Source: Rhodoluna lacicola (lineage in GTDB: Bacteria; Actinomycetota; Actinomycetes; Actinomycetales; Microbacteriaceae). Taken from it: 64,000 nucleotides of DNA. The stretch is taken from assembly GCF_000699505.1 (NCBI RefSeq), contig NZ_CP007490.1, positions 806,001-870,000 on the forward strand, read 5' to 3'. The position numbers and the translations under genes were made by a program. This document shows positions 8,507 through 17,022 of the stretch, piece by piece. The stretch's first letter is position 1. Each line of letters starts with the position of its first letter. Under the pieces are notes generated by a model. It was given only the letters and a program-made list of their open reading frames with translations. It had not been told where the DNA came from and did no database searches.

Positions 8507-10105
8507 ATGATTAGCGTGCGCGACCTTGAGATCCGCATAGGTGCTCGCACGCTAATGACTGGCGTTAATTTTCGAGTGGATAAGGGTGACAAGGTTGGTT
8601 TGGTTGGCCGAAACGGTGCCGGCAAGACCACGTTGACCAAGATCTTGGCTGGCGATGGTCAGCCCGATCAAGGCACAGTTGAACGAGGCGGTGAAATTGG
8701 GTACCTTCCGCAAGACCCAAGAACCGGAGACCCTGAAGAACTCGCTAGAACAAGGATTCTAAACGCGCGCGGACTAGGCGATCTCATGGCGCAGATGTCG
8801 CAAGCCACAGAGGATATGGGAAGCATCGATGAAAAAATCTTTGATGCCGCAATGGTCAAATATGGAAAGTTAGAAGAACGGTTTCAAGCCGGTGGGGGCT
8901 ATGCGGCTGAGGCAGAGGCGGCAGCGATTGCCAGCAACCTTGGCCTTAAAGATCACATTCTTGATCAACCGCTAAAGACCCTCTCCGGTGGCCAGCGTCG
9001 TCGTATCGAATTGGCTCGAATTCTTTTTAGCGCGGCAGAAACGATGATTCTTGATGAGCCAACAAACCACCTAGATGCAGATTCCGTAGTCTGGTTGAGG
9101 GATTTTCTAAAGTCCTATCAGGGTGGTCTTATTGTGATTAGTCACGACGTTGATCTTGTTGAAGAGACAGTCAATCGAGTTTTTTACCTGGATGGCAATC
9201 GAACCGTAATTGACATCTACAACATGGGCTGGAATGCCTACAAAAAAGCGCGCGAGACAGACGAAGAGCGACGCAAGCGTGATCGCGCCATTGCCGAAAA
9301 GAAGGCAAGCACACTGCAACTTCAAGCGGCAAAATTTGGGGCCAAGGCCAGCAAGGCAGTTGCTGCAAAGCAGATGGTTCGACGTGCCGAGTCGCTCCTG
9401 AATTCACTTGACGATGTTCGTGAAGTTGAGCGCGTGGCAAAAATAAAGTTCCCCGATCCAGCTCCGTGTGGTCGAACACCCTTGATGGGCGAAAACCTGA
9501 GCAAGAGTTATGGATCGCTAGAGATTTTTACCGCGGTAGACCTAGCTATCGACAAAGGCTCCAAGGTAGTCATCATCGGATTAAATGGTGCTGGAAAAAC
9601 AACATTGCTGCGCATGTTGGCCGGTATCGACAAACCAGACACCGGAAGAATCATCGAGGGGCATGGGCTCAAAGTTGGTTATTTCGCCCAGGAGCACGAA
9701 ACTTTGGATGTTTCAAAATCGGTACTAGAAAACATGCAGCGCTCGGCGCCTCAACTCGCCGACACCGATGCCCGCAAGGTTCTTGGTTCATTTCTCTTCA
9801 CCGGAGATGATGTGAACAAGCCTGCTGGTGTTTTATCTGGAGGCGAGAAAACTCGTCTTGCCTTGGCATCCCTAGTTGTTTCATCGGCGAACGTACTGCT
9901 GCTCGACGAACCAACTAACAACCTGGACCCAGCCAGCCGTGAAGAGATCCTTCGCGCCCTAAGTACTTTCACCGGAGCAGTGGTGCTTGTTTCCCACGAC
10001 GTGGGTGCGGTGTTGGCCTTAAATCCGGAGCGAGTGTTGATTCTGCCGGATGGCGATGAAGACCACTGGAACGATGGCTACGCCGAATTGATTGAACTTA
10101 GCTAA
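8507..10105 (+). CDS. ABC-F family ATPase
   Basis: Soluble protein of 532 residues with two ABC cassettes and no membrane domain. Cassette 1 has Walker A G-R-N-G-A-G-K-T at 34-41, signature L-S-G-G-Q-R-R-R and Walker B L-D-E-P-T-N-H-L-D; cassette 2 has G-L-N-G-A-G-K-T, L-S-G-G-E-K-T-R and L-L-D-E-P-T-N-N-L-D. A lysine/arginine-rich linker (the P-site tRNA interaction motif region) joins them. ABC-F proteins bind the ribosomal E site and rescue or regulate translation; some give antibiotic resistance, but nothing here shows which role. The ATG at 8507 has GGAG six bases before it, so it is preferred to the in-frame TTG at 8495. The last 8 bases overlap the SURF1 gene on the other strand. Confidence 0.92.
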   Translation: MISVRDLEIRIGARTLMTGVNFRVDKGDKVGLVGRNGAGKTTLTKILAGDGQPDQGTVERGGEIGYLPQDPRTGDPEELARTRILNARGLGDLMAQMSQATEDMGSIDEKIFDAAMVKYGKLEERFQAGGGYAAEAEAAAIASNLGLKDHILDQPLKTLSGGQRRRIELARILFSAAETMILDEPTNHLDADSVVWLRDFLKSYQGGLIVISHDVDLVEETVNRVFYLDGNRTVIDIYNMGWNAYKKARETDEERRKRDRAIAEKKASTLQLQAAKFGAKASKAVAAKQMVRRAESLLNSLDDVREVERVAKIKFPDPAPCGRTPLMGENLSKSYGSLEIFTAVDLAIDKGSKVVIIGLNGAGKTTLLRMLAGIDKPDTGRIIEGHGLKVGYFAQEHETLDVSKSVLENMQRSAPQLADTDARKVLGSFLFTGDDVNKPAGVLSGGEKTRLALASLVVSSANVLLLDEPTNNLDPASREEILRALSTFTGAVVLVSHDVGAVLALNPERVLILPDGDEDHWNDGYAELIELS

Positions 10106-10904
10106 CCGCATCTTCAGCAGCCTTGTCAGCATCGCCAAATTTTCGGCGAACCTTTGGCCGATAGTTTGGATCGCTGGCTATTTTTCTGGCTTCAAATTCT
10201 TGTCTAATTGCCCACCACAGAGCACCGAAAGCCATCAGCGCAAATAGGATCCACTGCAGCGCGTAGCTCAGATGATTGCCTTCGGTTAATTCGGGTCTTG
10301 GCAGAATTTTTGGCAGTGCCTGATCGTTGTAAGAATCGGCAAGACGAATGTAAACCTTGCGATAAATCTCGCCAGATAGGTTTTCCGTTTCGATCAAAGC
10401 GTCAACGTTTATTGTTGCAATCTGTCCCGGTGGAGCCTGTCGATTTAGGGTTGGTTCTGCTGGTCGAACTCGTCCAATGATCTCTCTAAAACTCTGATCT
10501 GGACGAGGCACAATTTTTGGAGCCTGGTTATCACTTCGGGTTGGCAACCAGCCGGTCTCGATTGCAACTAGTTCACCGCTTTTCAGTTGAAACGGAATGA
10601 CTTGCAAGAAACCTGGAGAGCCGTTGTAAGGACGGTTCCTTACCAATACAGCCTTATCTGCGAGAAACTGACCTTCAAGTCTGACCGGTCTCCACTCAAA
10701 CTTTGCATCAAAGGAATTCAAAGCGGATAGGTCGCTCAGCGGCACAGGGGACTGGTCAAAATTTGCTGCTACTGAATTTATCTTGGCTACGGCCTCAGCT
10801 CGTCGGCTAAATTGCCATTGCGAAAGAAAAAAGCAGGCAACCGCAAACACCGAAACCAGCAGGAGCCAAACGATCCAACGCTTCCAAGTTTGCAGTGTCT
10901 TCAT
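10098..10904 (-). CDS. SURF1 family cytochrome oxidase assembly protein
   Basis: SURF1 proteins help insert haem A into subunit I of aa3-type oxidases. The 268-residue protein has the expected two membrane helices, one near the N-terminus (about 11-28) and one near 215-235, with an external domain between them containing the V-R-N-R-P-Y-N-G-x-P-G motif and a V-x-x-G-W-x-P segment, both family hallmarks. The C-terminus is cytoplasmic and charged. The start overlaps the stop of the upstream small gene as ATGA, showing an operon. Its presence with ctaA, ctaB, ctaC, ctaD, ctaE and ctaF gives a nearly complete oxidase assembly set in this window. Confidence 0.9.
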   Translation of the reverse strand: MKTLQTWKRWIVWLLLVSVFAVACFFLSQWQFSRRAEAVAKINSVAANFDQSPVPLSDLSALNSFDAKFEWRPVRLEGQFLADKAVLVRNRPYNGSPGFLQVIPFQLKSGELVAIETGWLPTRSDNQAPKIVPRPDQSFREIIGRVRPAEPTLNRQAPPGQIATINVDALIETENLSGEIYRKVYIRLADSYNDQALPKILPRPELTEGNHLSYALQWILFALMAFGALWWAIRQEFEARKIASDPNYRPKVRRKFGDADKAAEDAVS

Positions 10905-11095
10905 TTCAACTTTTCTTCGCCAAGGAAAAACCCGCGGCTATCCAAATATTCAATCAGATAGCTTTGGTGATCTGGGCAGGCAAGCCAATGCTTGGTTCTT
11001 CCATCGGTGTGAATTTTAGGATTACGCCATTCAAGCTTGAAGTAAGCCGGGTTAGAGCATCCGGCTCGAGAGCACTTAATTTGCTCGCGGTCCAT
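10901..11095 (-). CDS. Small zinc-ribbon-like protein, unknown function
   Basis: A 64-residue protein I cannot name. It has C8-x4-C13 and C40-x2-H43, a spacing that would suit one zinc site, and otherwise mixed charged and aromatic residues with no membrane segment or signal. The ATG at 11095 lies inside the end of the DUF3099 gene (20-base overlap) and has no good Shine-Dalgarno site, so translation is probably coupled; the stop overlaps the SURF1 start as ATGA. A longer reading from 11203 is possible but its N-terminus would be an out-of-frame copy of DUF3099 coding sequence. Position suggests, but does not prove, a link with membrane or oxidase assembly. Confidence 0.72.
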   Translation of the reverse strand: MDREQIKCSRAGCSNPAYFKLEWRNPKIHTDGRTKHWLACPDHQSYLIEYLDSRGFFLGEEKLK

Positions 11096-11393
11096 CGCTT
11101 GGCGAGGTAGAGGAGGTAAATGAGCTGGCATCAATAACCAGAGTAGGCGCCACGGCCTTAGGTGCCGAATCCTTCGATGAACCCGATCCAACGCCATTGG
11201 CAATCACCACGGCAAAATAGGGCAAGAAAATAGCCCCGGCAAAGCAAACCCACATAAACCAGCCCTGAACCACCATTGCCAGGACTATGCAAATTACTCG
11301 AATCGTCATGGCAATTAGGTACTTGAACATGCGCGATTTGCGCTCATCCTCAGGCGACTGCTCGATCGAGGTGAGGCTTTGGGCTTTTGCCAC
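11076..11393 (-). CDS. DUF3099 membrane protein
   Basis: Conserved actinobacterial membrane protein of unknown function, about 105 residues. After a polar N-terminus (A-Q-S-L-T then acidic and basic residues) come two hydrophobic helices joined by a short turn, R-V-I-C-I-V-L-A-M-V-V-Q-G-W and C-F-A-G-A-I-F-L-P-Y-F-A-V-V-I-A-N, followed by a polar tail: the DUF3099 layout. The GTG at 11393 is chosen because GGGAG lies nine bases before it and the family normally starts just before A-Q-S-L-T; the frame is open to a TTG at 11426, but that overlaps the likely promoter. First gene of the operon ending with SURF1. Confidence 0.8.
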   Translation of the reverse strand: MAKAQSLTSIEQSPEDERKSRMFKYLIAMTIRVICIVLAMVVQGWFMWVCFAGAIFLPYFAVVIANGVGSGSSKDSAPKAVAPTLVIDASSFTSSTSPSDGPRAN

Positions 11394-11426
11394 TGAGGTG
11401 TTCTCCCGTCGAATTGAGATAGTCAA

Positions 11427-11436
11427 AGACTAGACT
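11427..11436. promoter_or_regulatory. Overlapping divergent -10 boxes, DUF3099 operon and fabG
   Basis: TAGACT reads forward at 11431-11436 and TAGTCT reads in reverse at 11432-11427, around a shared TA. Each is placed to serve its divergent gene with a leader of some 27-58 bases. If both are real, the two promoters would compete for polymerase. Confidence 0.4.
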
Positions 11437-11500
11437 TCATTTGTTCCAAGCCTAAAAAGATGGTTTCTATTCCAAGAAGCTCCCAGAAAGAGATTGCGAC

Positions 11501-12211
11501 ATGAACGCCCCAAGAACTGTTCTGATTACCGGTGGTAACCGCGGCATTGGCCGTTCAATCGCCGAGGAATTCATTGCCCAGGGGCACAGGGTTGCCGTTA
11601 CCGTTCGAAGCGGCCAAGGGCCGGCTGGGGCGCTTAGCGTTGTGGCCGACGTCACTGACCCAGCTTCGCTGGATAAGGCTTTCGCCGAGGTAGAGGAAAA
11701 ACTTGGTGCTGTTGAAGTTCTAGTTGCCAACGCCGGGATTACCCGTGACACCCTTCTGATGCGCATGACCGACGAAGAATTCGAAGATGTTATCAACACA
11801 AACTTGAACGGTGTTTTCCGAGTTTTGCGTCGCGCCACCAAAGGCATGATCAAGGCCAAATATGGTCGAGTCATTCTCATTGGTTCGGTAGTGGGTCTGC
11901 TTGGCTCGGCGGGTCAAGTTAACTACTCGGCGGCAAAGTCTGCTCTGGTGGGCATGGCGCGTTCGATCACCCGGGAGCTTGGCGCTCGTGGCATCACTGC
12001 AAACGTTGTTGCACCAGGATTCATTGACACCGATATGACCGCGGCTCTTCCCGAAGCACAACAAGACGAATACAAGAAGAAGATTCCTGCCGGTCGCTTC
12101 GCGCAACCTGAAGAGGTAGCCAAGGTTGTTGCCTGGTTGGCAAGCGACGAAGCAAGCTACATATCCGGGGCAGTAATTCCGGTTGACGGTGGCCTTGGTA
12201 TGGGTCACTAA
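11501..12211 (+). CDS. fabG: 3-oxoacyl-ACP reductase
   Basis: Short-chain dehydrogenase of 236 residues that reduces 3-oxoacyl-ACP with NADPH in fatty-acid elongation. The nucleotide site T-G-G-N-R-G-I-G lies at 10-17, the N-A-G motif at 77-79, and the catalytic S129, Y142-S-A-A-K146 set is complete; the C-terminal G-x-V-I-P-V-D-G-G-L-G-M-G-H is the FabG end. An AGAAAGAGA ribosome site precedes the ATG. In many actinobacteria fabG is followed by the enoyl reductase InhA/FabI; here a different SDR follows after 33 bases, so the enoyl reductase step must be encoded elsewhere or by another enzyme. Confidence 0.92.
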   Translation: MNAPRTVLITGGNRGIGRSIAEEFIAQGHRVAVTVRSGQGPAGALSVVADVTDPASLDKAFAEVEEKLGAVEVLVANAGITRDTLLMRMTDEEFEDVINTNLNGVFRVLRRATKGMIKAKYGRVILIGSVVGLLGSAGQVNYSAAKSALVGMARSITRELGARGITANVVAPGFIDTDMTAALPEAQQDEYKKKIPAGRFAQPEEVAKVVAWLASDEASYISGAVIPVDGGLGMGH

Positions 12212-12244
12212 GAAACTTTTCACCCTTAACTATCTGGAGAAATA

Positions 12245-13003
12245 ATGTCTAACCCACTTGCAGCAGGATCACTTAAAGGGAAAGTTGCTCTAGTCACTGG
12301 CTCGTCAAGAGGAATTGGTGCGGACACTCTTGGCTATTTTGCCGAAGCTGGCGCATCGGTGATTGTGAACTACCGCAACAAAGAGGCTCGAGCGCTAAAG
12401 ATTGTAGATGGCATCAATGCTGCAGGCGGCAACGCTATCGCAGTTGGTGCCGACCTAACCGATGCCGATTCTGTCAAGGCAATGTTTGAAGCGGCAAAAA
12501 ACGAATTTGGTCAGCTAGACATCTTGGTCATGAACGCCTCGGGAGGAATGGAGGCAGGGCTTGGTGAGGACTACGCCATGCGCCTGAATCGCGATTCGCA
12601 GGTAAACCTGCTGAAAACCGCGCTGCCTTATCTAAACGATGGTGCCCGAGTTGTTTTTGTGACCAGCCACCAAGCTCACTTTATTAACACAACACCGACA
12701 ATGCCGGAATACCTTCCGGTTGCTCTGTCAAAGCGTGCCGGTGAAGATGCTCTTCGCGAAATGATTCCAACCCTCGCAGAACGAAACATAGGCTTCACCG
12801 TAGTTTCTGGAGACATGATTGAAGGAACAATTACAGCAACCCTTCTTGAACGTGCCAACCCTGGAGCGATTGAAGCCAGACGTGAGGGAGCCGGAAAACT
12901 TTACAATGTTCAAGAATTTGCGGCAGAGGTTGCTCTTGCTGCAGTTGAGCCAGTGCCTGCGGATAACACCCGTTTGGTTGGCGACACATCTGATTTTAAA
13001 TAG
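12245..13003 (+). CDS. SDR family oxidoreductase with unusual active-site spacing
   Basis: A 252-residue Rossmann-fold protein with cofactor motif T-G-S-S-R-G-I-G at 18-25 and N-A-S-G at 97-100 in place of N-N-A-G. The usual catalytic Y-x3-K is not present: S141 is there, but the tyrosine and lysine fall as Y156-x6-K163, and the position four before the lysine is V159. I recall the same Y-x-P-V-A-x-S-K-R-A-G-E-D block in related actinobacterial proteins, so this looks like a subfamily feature rather than damage. Substrate is unknown. The gene lies 33 bases after fabG with its own GGAGA ribosome site; its last codons form one copy of a direct repeat. Confidence 0.82.
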   Translation: MSNPLAAGSLKGKVALVTGSSRGIGADTLGYFAEAGASVIVNYRNKEARALKIVDGINAAGGNAIAVGADLTDADSVKAMFEAAKNEFGQLDILVMNASGGMEAGLGEDYAMRLNRDSQVNLLKTALPYLNDGARVVFVTSHQAHFINTTPTMPEYLPVALSKRAGEDALREMIPTLAERNIGFTVVSGDMIEGTITATLLERANPGAIEARREGAGKLYNVQEFAAEVALAAVEPVPADNTRLVGDTSDFK

Positions 13004-13044
13004 ATCGCAAGCGACCTATTGGCGATTTTAAATAGATCGCAAGC
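12992..13044 (+). repeat. Tandem 21-base direct repeat at the SDR stop codon
   Basis: A 21-base block beginning GATTTTAAATAGATC occurs at 12992-13012 and again at 13024-13044, a period of 32 bases. The first copy holds the D-F-K-stop end of the SDR gene. The second copy, with 13052-13058, forms ATCGCAA / TTGCGAT arms around a nine-base loop, perhaps a weak terminator between the convergent SDR and serB genes. Confidence 0.85.
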
Positions 13045-13058
13045 AATCGATTTGCGAT

Positions 13059-13685
13059 TTAAAAAGTCAGTAGCTCAAGGAGTTTGCGAAGGTCTTTGCC
13101 CTCGATAACAACATCCGCTTTTTCACGCACGATTGGCTTTGCGTTGAAGGCCACTCCAAGGTCGGCCAGAGCCATCATCTCTAAGTCGTTTGCTCCATCG
13201 CCAACGGCAACGGTATTGGTTAGACCAGAGGCTATAGACCATTCCCTAAGCGCTTCAGCTTTTGCACTTCGGTCAATAATCATTCCGATCACTTTGCCTG
13301 TGAGTTTTCCATCAACCACTTCAAGTTCGTTCGCGCGAGCAAAGTCCAGGTTAAGCTCAGCAGCCAGGGGAGTAAGCAGCTGAATGAAACCACCAGAAAC
13401 AGCGCCGACTTTTCCGCCGGCGGCTTGAATGGCAGCAATGGTTTCTTCGGCACCGGTGGTGATTCGAATCCGGCTTTGAACGTCGGCAAAAACGGATTCT
13501 GGAAGTCCGGCAAGAGTTGCAACGCGCTCAATGAGGCTCTGGGCGAAATCAAGTTCGCCGGCCATGGCGCGTTCAGTGACGGCAGCGACTTCTTCACGCT
13601 TACCAGCGACCTCGGCCAAAAGTTCAATTACTTCATCTTCGATGAGGGTTGAATCTACATCGAATACAACTAGATACTTGGTCAC
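13059..13685 (-). CDS. serB: Phosphoserine phosphatase
   Basis: HAD-family enzyme for the last step of serine synthesis. The 208-residue protein has the catalytic motif D9-V-D11-S-T, the S-G-G-F phosphate motif in the middle and G-D-G-A-N-D-L-E-M near the C-terminus for magnesium binding. It lacks the N-terminal ACT domains found in many actinobacterial SerB proteins and is therefore the short single-domain form. The ATG overlaps the glgC stop by four bases, so it is cotranscribed with glgC although the pathways differ. Confidence 0.9.
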   Translation of the reverse strand: MTKYLVVFDVDSTLIEDEVIELLAEVAGKREEVAAVTERAMAGELDFAQSLIERVATLAGLPESVFADVQSRIRITTGAEETIAAIQAAGGKVGAVSGGFIQLLTPLAAELNLDFARANELEVVDGKLTGKVIGMIIDRSAKAEALREWSIASGLTNTVAVGDGANDLEMMALADLGVAFNAKPIVREKADVVIEGKDLRKLLELLTF

Positions 13686-14923
13686 GGTGTAACCAGAACG
13701 CCCTTTCCAACAACCGTGATACCTGAATCGCTAACAAAGAAGCCGCGATCGAGATCGCGCTGCTTGTCGACACCAATCGATGCGCCGTCGGCAACGACAA
13801 CGCTCTTGTCGAGAATAGCTCGTCTCACCGTGCAATCGCGGCCGACTTGCACACCATCCAAAAGAACTGAGTCTGTCACCAAGGCCCTTGAGTGAACGCG
13901 CACATTTGGCGAAAGCACGCTTCGCTCCACAATGCCACCAGATACCACGGTGCCAAGAGAAACTATTGAGTCTGTTGTTCGACCCTGATTGCCTTCACCA
14001 TCGTGTACGAACTTAGCCGGCGGCAAGTTTACTTGCTGCGTGTGCACTGGCCACTCGTGGTTGTAAAGATTGAAGACCGGCATCACCGAAATCAGGTCCA
14101 TGTGTGCCTCGTAATAAGACTCCATGGTTCCTACGTCGCGCCAGTAGGAGTGATCGCGCTCGGTTGAACCGGGGATTTGGTTATAGGTGAAGTCATACAC
14201 GCCGGCATCATCGCGCCCAACAAAGTAAGGAACGATGTCGCCACCCATGTCGTGGGTGGAGTCCTCAAGAGTTCCATCGTGCTCAATTGCATCAATCAGT
14301 GCCTGAGCGCTAAAAACGTAGTTGCCCATTGATGCCAAAACTTCGTTCGGGTTGTCGGCGAGTGGTTTTGGGTCGCTCGGCTTTTCACGGAAAGCTGCGA
14401 TTTTAGTTGCGTCGTTGTCATCTACTTCGATGACACCAAACTGATTTGCCAAATGAAGCGGCTGACGAATAGCAGCAACGGTAACGCCTCTGCCGGACTC
14501 AATGTGAGCCTGAATCATTTGATCAAAATCCATGCGATAGACGTGATCGGCACCCACTACGACAACAATGTCTGGGCGCTCGTCGCTGAGCAGATTCATA
14601 CTCTGCAAAATCGCGTCTGCGCTTCCAGAAAACCAGCGTTTGCCAAGCCGCTGTTGAGCAGGAACCGAGGCAACGTAAGAGCCAAGCAGCGGTGACATTC
14701 GCCAGGTCTGTGAGATGTGACGGTCAAGACTGTGCGACTTGTACTGAGTCAAGACCACGATACGGCGCAACCCAGAGTTGATTAGATTCGACAGAGCAAA
14801 ATCAATCAAGCGATAACTGCCACCAAAAGGCACCGCGGGCTTAGCTCGGTCGGCCGTCAATGGCATCAGTCGCTTGCCTTCACCACCGGCCAGTACCATT
14901 CCGAAAACTCTTGGAGTGCTCAT
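13682..14923 (-). CDS. glgC: Glucose-1-phosphate adenylyltransferase (ADP-glucose pyrophosphorylase)
   Basis: Makes ADP-glucose from glucose-1-phosphate and ATP, the committed step of bacterial glycogen or alpha-glucan synthesis. The 413-residue product carries the nucleotidyltransferase signature [13 protein letters not shown] at 11-23, [16 protein letters not shown] at 27-42 and a C-terminal left-handed beta-helix from about residue 290. The start is the ATG at 14923, seven bases after a TAACAT -10 box, so the mRNA is probably leaderless. It is divergent from the synthase gene glgA and overlaps serB downstream. Confidence 0.95.
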   Translation of the reverse strand: MSTPRVFGMVLAGGEGKRLMPLTADRAKPAVPFGGSYRLIDFALSNLINSGLRRIVVLTQYKSHSLDRHISQTWRMSPLLGSYVASVPAQQRLGKRWFSGSADAILQSMNLLSDERPDIVVVVGADHVYRMDFDQMIQAHIESGRGVTVAAIRQPLHLANQFGVIEVDDNDATKIAAFREKPSDPKPLADNPNEVLASMGNYVFSAQALIDAIEHDGTLEDSTHDMGGDIVPYFVGRDDAGVYDFTYNQIPGSTERDHSYWRDVGTMESYYEAHMDLISVMPVFNLYNHEWPVHTQQVNLPPAKFVHDGEGNQGRTTDSIVSLGTVVSGGIVERSVLSPNVRVHSRALVTDSVLLDGVQVGRDCTVRRAILDKSVVVADGASIGVDKQRDLDRGFFVSDSGITVVGKGVLVTP

Positions 14924-14929
14924 ATCGAG

Positions 14930-14965
14930 AATGTTATTCGCAAAATGTTCCAGCCGGATAACATT
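14930..14965. promoter_or_regulatory. Symmetrical divergent promoter of glgC and glgA
   Basis: An inverted repeat has arms AATGTTATTCG (14930-14940) and CGGATAACATT (14955-14965), identical in complement at 10 of 11 positions. Each arm contains an outward-facing TAACAT, seven bases before the glgC ATG on one side and six before the glgA ATG on the other. This fits two leaderless divergent promoters, perhaps also a regulator site. Confidence 0.6.
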
Positions 14966-14970
14966 GCGTC

Positions 14971-16161
14971 ATGAGAATCGATTTGGTGACCAAGGAATAT
15001 CCACCGTTCATTTACGGTGGAGCTGGCGTACATGTCGCTGAATTAGTGAAAGTTTTGCGTCAACACATTGAAGTTAGGGTTCGTTGCTTCGGCGAAGACC
15101 GTAATGAAACCGATACATACTCTTATGCGCACGGCCCCGAATTCGACCAAGCCAACGGAGCACTTCAAACGATGGCAACTGACCTAAGTATGGTCTCAGA
15201 CATCGCAGGGGCTGACCTGGTGCACTCTCACACTTGGTATGCGAATTTCACAGGACAAGTTGCAGGTGCTTTGCACGGCATCCCACACCTCATAACCGCG
15301 CACAGCCTTGAACCGCTGCGCCCATGGAAAGAACAGCAATTAGGCGGGGGATACCGACTCTCATCAATGATTGAGCGCAACGCCTACGAACAGGCTGCGG
15401 GCATTATCGCCGTTTCTGATGGCATGAGGAAAGACATCTTGCGCGCCTACCCGCAAATTGATCCGGCAAAAGTATCGGTGGTACACAACGGAATTGACCT
15501 GGACGCTTTTCAAGCGGCAAACAACCCGGACCTAGTGCGCGCCAACGGAGTGGACCCCGAAAAACGATCGGTTGTTTTTGTGGGTCGCATCACAATGCAA
15601 AAGGGACTTCCTTACCTCTTGAAGGCAGCAAAGGAGTTGCCAAGCGATGTTCAATTGGTGCTTTGCGCTGGCGCACCCGATACACCTCAGATTTTGCAGG
15701 AAGTTACCGACCTAGTGACAGAGCTTCGAAAAACTCGAGACAACGTTGTATGGGTAGAGAAGCACCTGAGCCGGGCAGAACTTATCGCAATGCTTTCCGC
15801 GGCTACCGTATTTGCGTGCCCATCCATATACGAACCACTCGGCATCGTAAATCTTGAAGCCATGGCCTGCGGAACCCCGGTAGTCGCCACAGCAACCGGA
15901 GGAATTCCAGAGGTTGTTGCCCACAACGAAACCGGCCTGTTGGTTGAAATTGATCAACTGCAAGACGGCAGCGGCAAACCGCTTAACGAGTCCAAATTTG
16001 TTGCAGATTTTGCCGCGGCACTGAACCAGATGCTAGAGAGTCCAAAATTGTCAGAATTTGGCAAGGCCGGCAGAGCACGCGTCGAGCAACATTTCAGCTG
16101 GGACAGCATCGCGGCCGAAACAATTCGCGTCTATAAGCGCGCCATCGAGGCAACAGCATAG
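14971..16161 (+). CDS. glgA: GT4 glycogen synthase / maltose-1-phosphate synthase (GlgA/GlgM type)
   Basis: GT4 glycosyltransferase of 396 residues using ADP-glucose. The N-terminal K-E-Y-P-P-x2-Y-G-G-A-G-V-H-V (8-22) resembles the K-x-G-G motif region of glycogen synthases, and the C-terminal half has V-G-R-I-T-x-Q-K-G, Y-E-P-L-G-I-V-N-L-E-A-M-A-C-G-T-P-V (the E-x7-E motif). This short actinobacterial type, divergent from glgC, matches the mycobacterial gene whose product (GlgM) makes maltose-1-phosphate for the GlgE route; whether this one elongates glycogen or makes maltose-1-phosphate cannot be told from sequence. Translation probably starts at the mRNA 5' end. Confidence 0.9.
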   Translation: MRIDLVTKEYPPFIYGGAGVHVAELVKVLRQHIEVRVRCFGEDRNETDTYSYAHGPEFDQANGALQTMATDLSMVSDIAGADLVHSHTWYANFTGQVAGALHGIPHLITAHSLEPLRPWKEQQLGGGYRLSSMIERNAYEQAAGIIAVSDGMRKDILRAYPQIDPAKVSVVHNGIDLDAFQAANNPDLVRANGVDPEKRSVVFVGRITMQKGLPYLLKAAKELPSDVQLVLCAGAPDTPQILQEVTDLVTELRKTRDNVVWVEKHLSRAELIAMLSAATVFACPSIYEPLGIVNLEAMACGTPVVATATGGIPEVVAHNETGLLVEIDQLQDGSGKPLNESKFVADFAAALNQMLESPKLSEFGKAGRARVEQHFSWDSIAAETIRVYKRAIEATA

Positions 16162-16170
16162 GCTTAAGGA

Positions 16171-16953
16171 ATGTCTCGCGTCATCGATCTGAATAACGTC
16201 ACAGTAATTCGTGACGGTCGACCAATTTTGAACAATGTGGATTGGCAGGTCGAATCAGATCAGCGCTGGGTGATTGTTGGGCCAAACGGGGCTGGAAAAA
16301 CAACTCTGCTCAGAGTTGCAGCTGCACAAATTCACCCATCGAGTGGAAGTGCAACAATTCTTGGTCAGCGACTTGGTGAGATTAACGTCTTTGAACTCCG
16401 AACTCGAATCGGATTTGCTTCCTCAGCGCTTGCTGCTCACATTCCAAATTCCGAAACAGTATTAAACGCTGTGATGACTGCCAGTTACGCAGTTACCGGA
16501 AGATGGAATGAGAAGTACGACGACATCGATGAGCGCCGTGCTCGTCGAGTTTTAGCCGAGTGGCATCTTGAAAACTACGCGGACCGTGCCTTTGGAACCC
16601 TCAGCGATGGAGAGAAAAAACGCACCCAAATTGCCAGGGCGGTTATGCCAGATCCTGAGCTGCTGCTGCTTGATGAGCCGGTCGCCAGCCTTGACCTTGC
16701 TGCTCGAGAGCAAACTATTTCAATAATCGGTGCCTACGCTTCAGCCCCAGCTGCCCCAGCGATGGTCATGGTGACGCACCACCTTGAAGAAATTCCAGCC
16801 GGATTTACCCACGCGCTGCTGATCCGCGATGGCCAAGTTTTTGCGGCGGGGGAAATCCACCACACCCTAACCTCAGACAAGATCTCGGAGTCCTTTGGTT
16901 TTGGGCTAAATGTGGACTTTACCGAGGGAAGATTCCGGGTCCGCGCCCGCTAA
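16171..16953 (+). CDS. ABC transporter ATP-binding protein
   Basis: Single ABC cassette of 260 residues. Walker A G-P-N-G-A-G-K-T-T lies at 37-45, the signature is L-S-D-G-E-K-K-R (aspartate replacing the second-position glycine) and Walker B L-L-L-L-D-E-P-V-A-S-L-D. There is no permease or binding protein next to it and no membrane segment, so the partner is unknown or it acts alone. The L-S-D-G-E version and overall layout resemble the ModF/YlmA-like group; function is not established. It lies nine bases after glgA with a TAAGGA ribosome site and may be cotranscribed. Confidence 0.82.
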   Translation: MSRVIDLNNVTVIRDGRPILNNVDWQVESDQRWVIVGPNGAGKTTLLRVAAAQIHPSSGSATILGQRLGEINVFELRTRIGFASSALAAHIPNSETVLNAVMTASYAVTGRWNEKYDDIDERRARRVLAEWHLENYADRAFGTLSDGEKKRTQIARAVMPDPELLLLDEPVASLDLAAREQTISIIGAYASAPAAPAMVMVTHHLEEIPAGFTHALLIRDGQVFAAGEIHHTLTSDKISESFGFGLNVDFTEGRFRVRAR

Positions 16954-17005
16954 ATCCGGCTAAAAGGGCTATGCCGACCGGAATCCCTCTGTTATGCTTG
17001 AACAC

Positions 17006-17022
17006 TGTGCCCTTTAGGCACA
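17006..17022 (+). promoter_or_regulatory. Hairpin in the rpmE2 5' leader
   Basis: TGTGCC and GGCACA pair across a five-base loop. A TATGCT at 16993-16998 would place the mRNA start near 17005, so the hairpin would form the very 5' end of a leader of about 50 bases. Leader motifs have been proposed for L31 genes in actinobacteria; an autoregulatory role here is inference. Confidence 0.5.

Noticed and set aside
11720-12223. 167-codon open frame antisense to fabG
   Set aside because: Opposite a complete FabG with all catalytic residues; no independent support.
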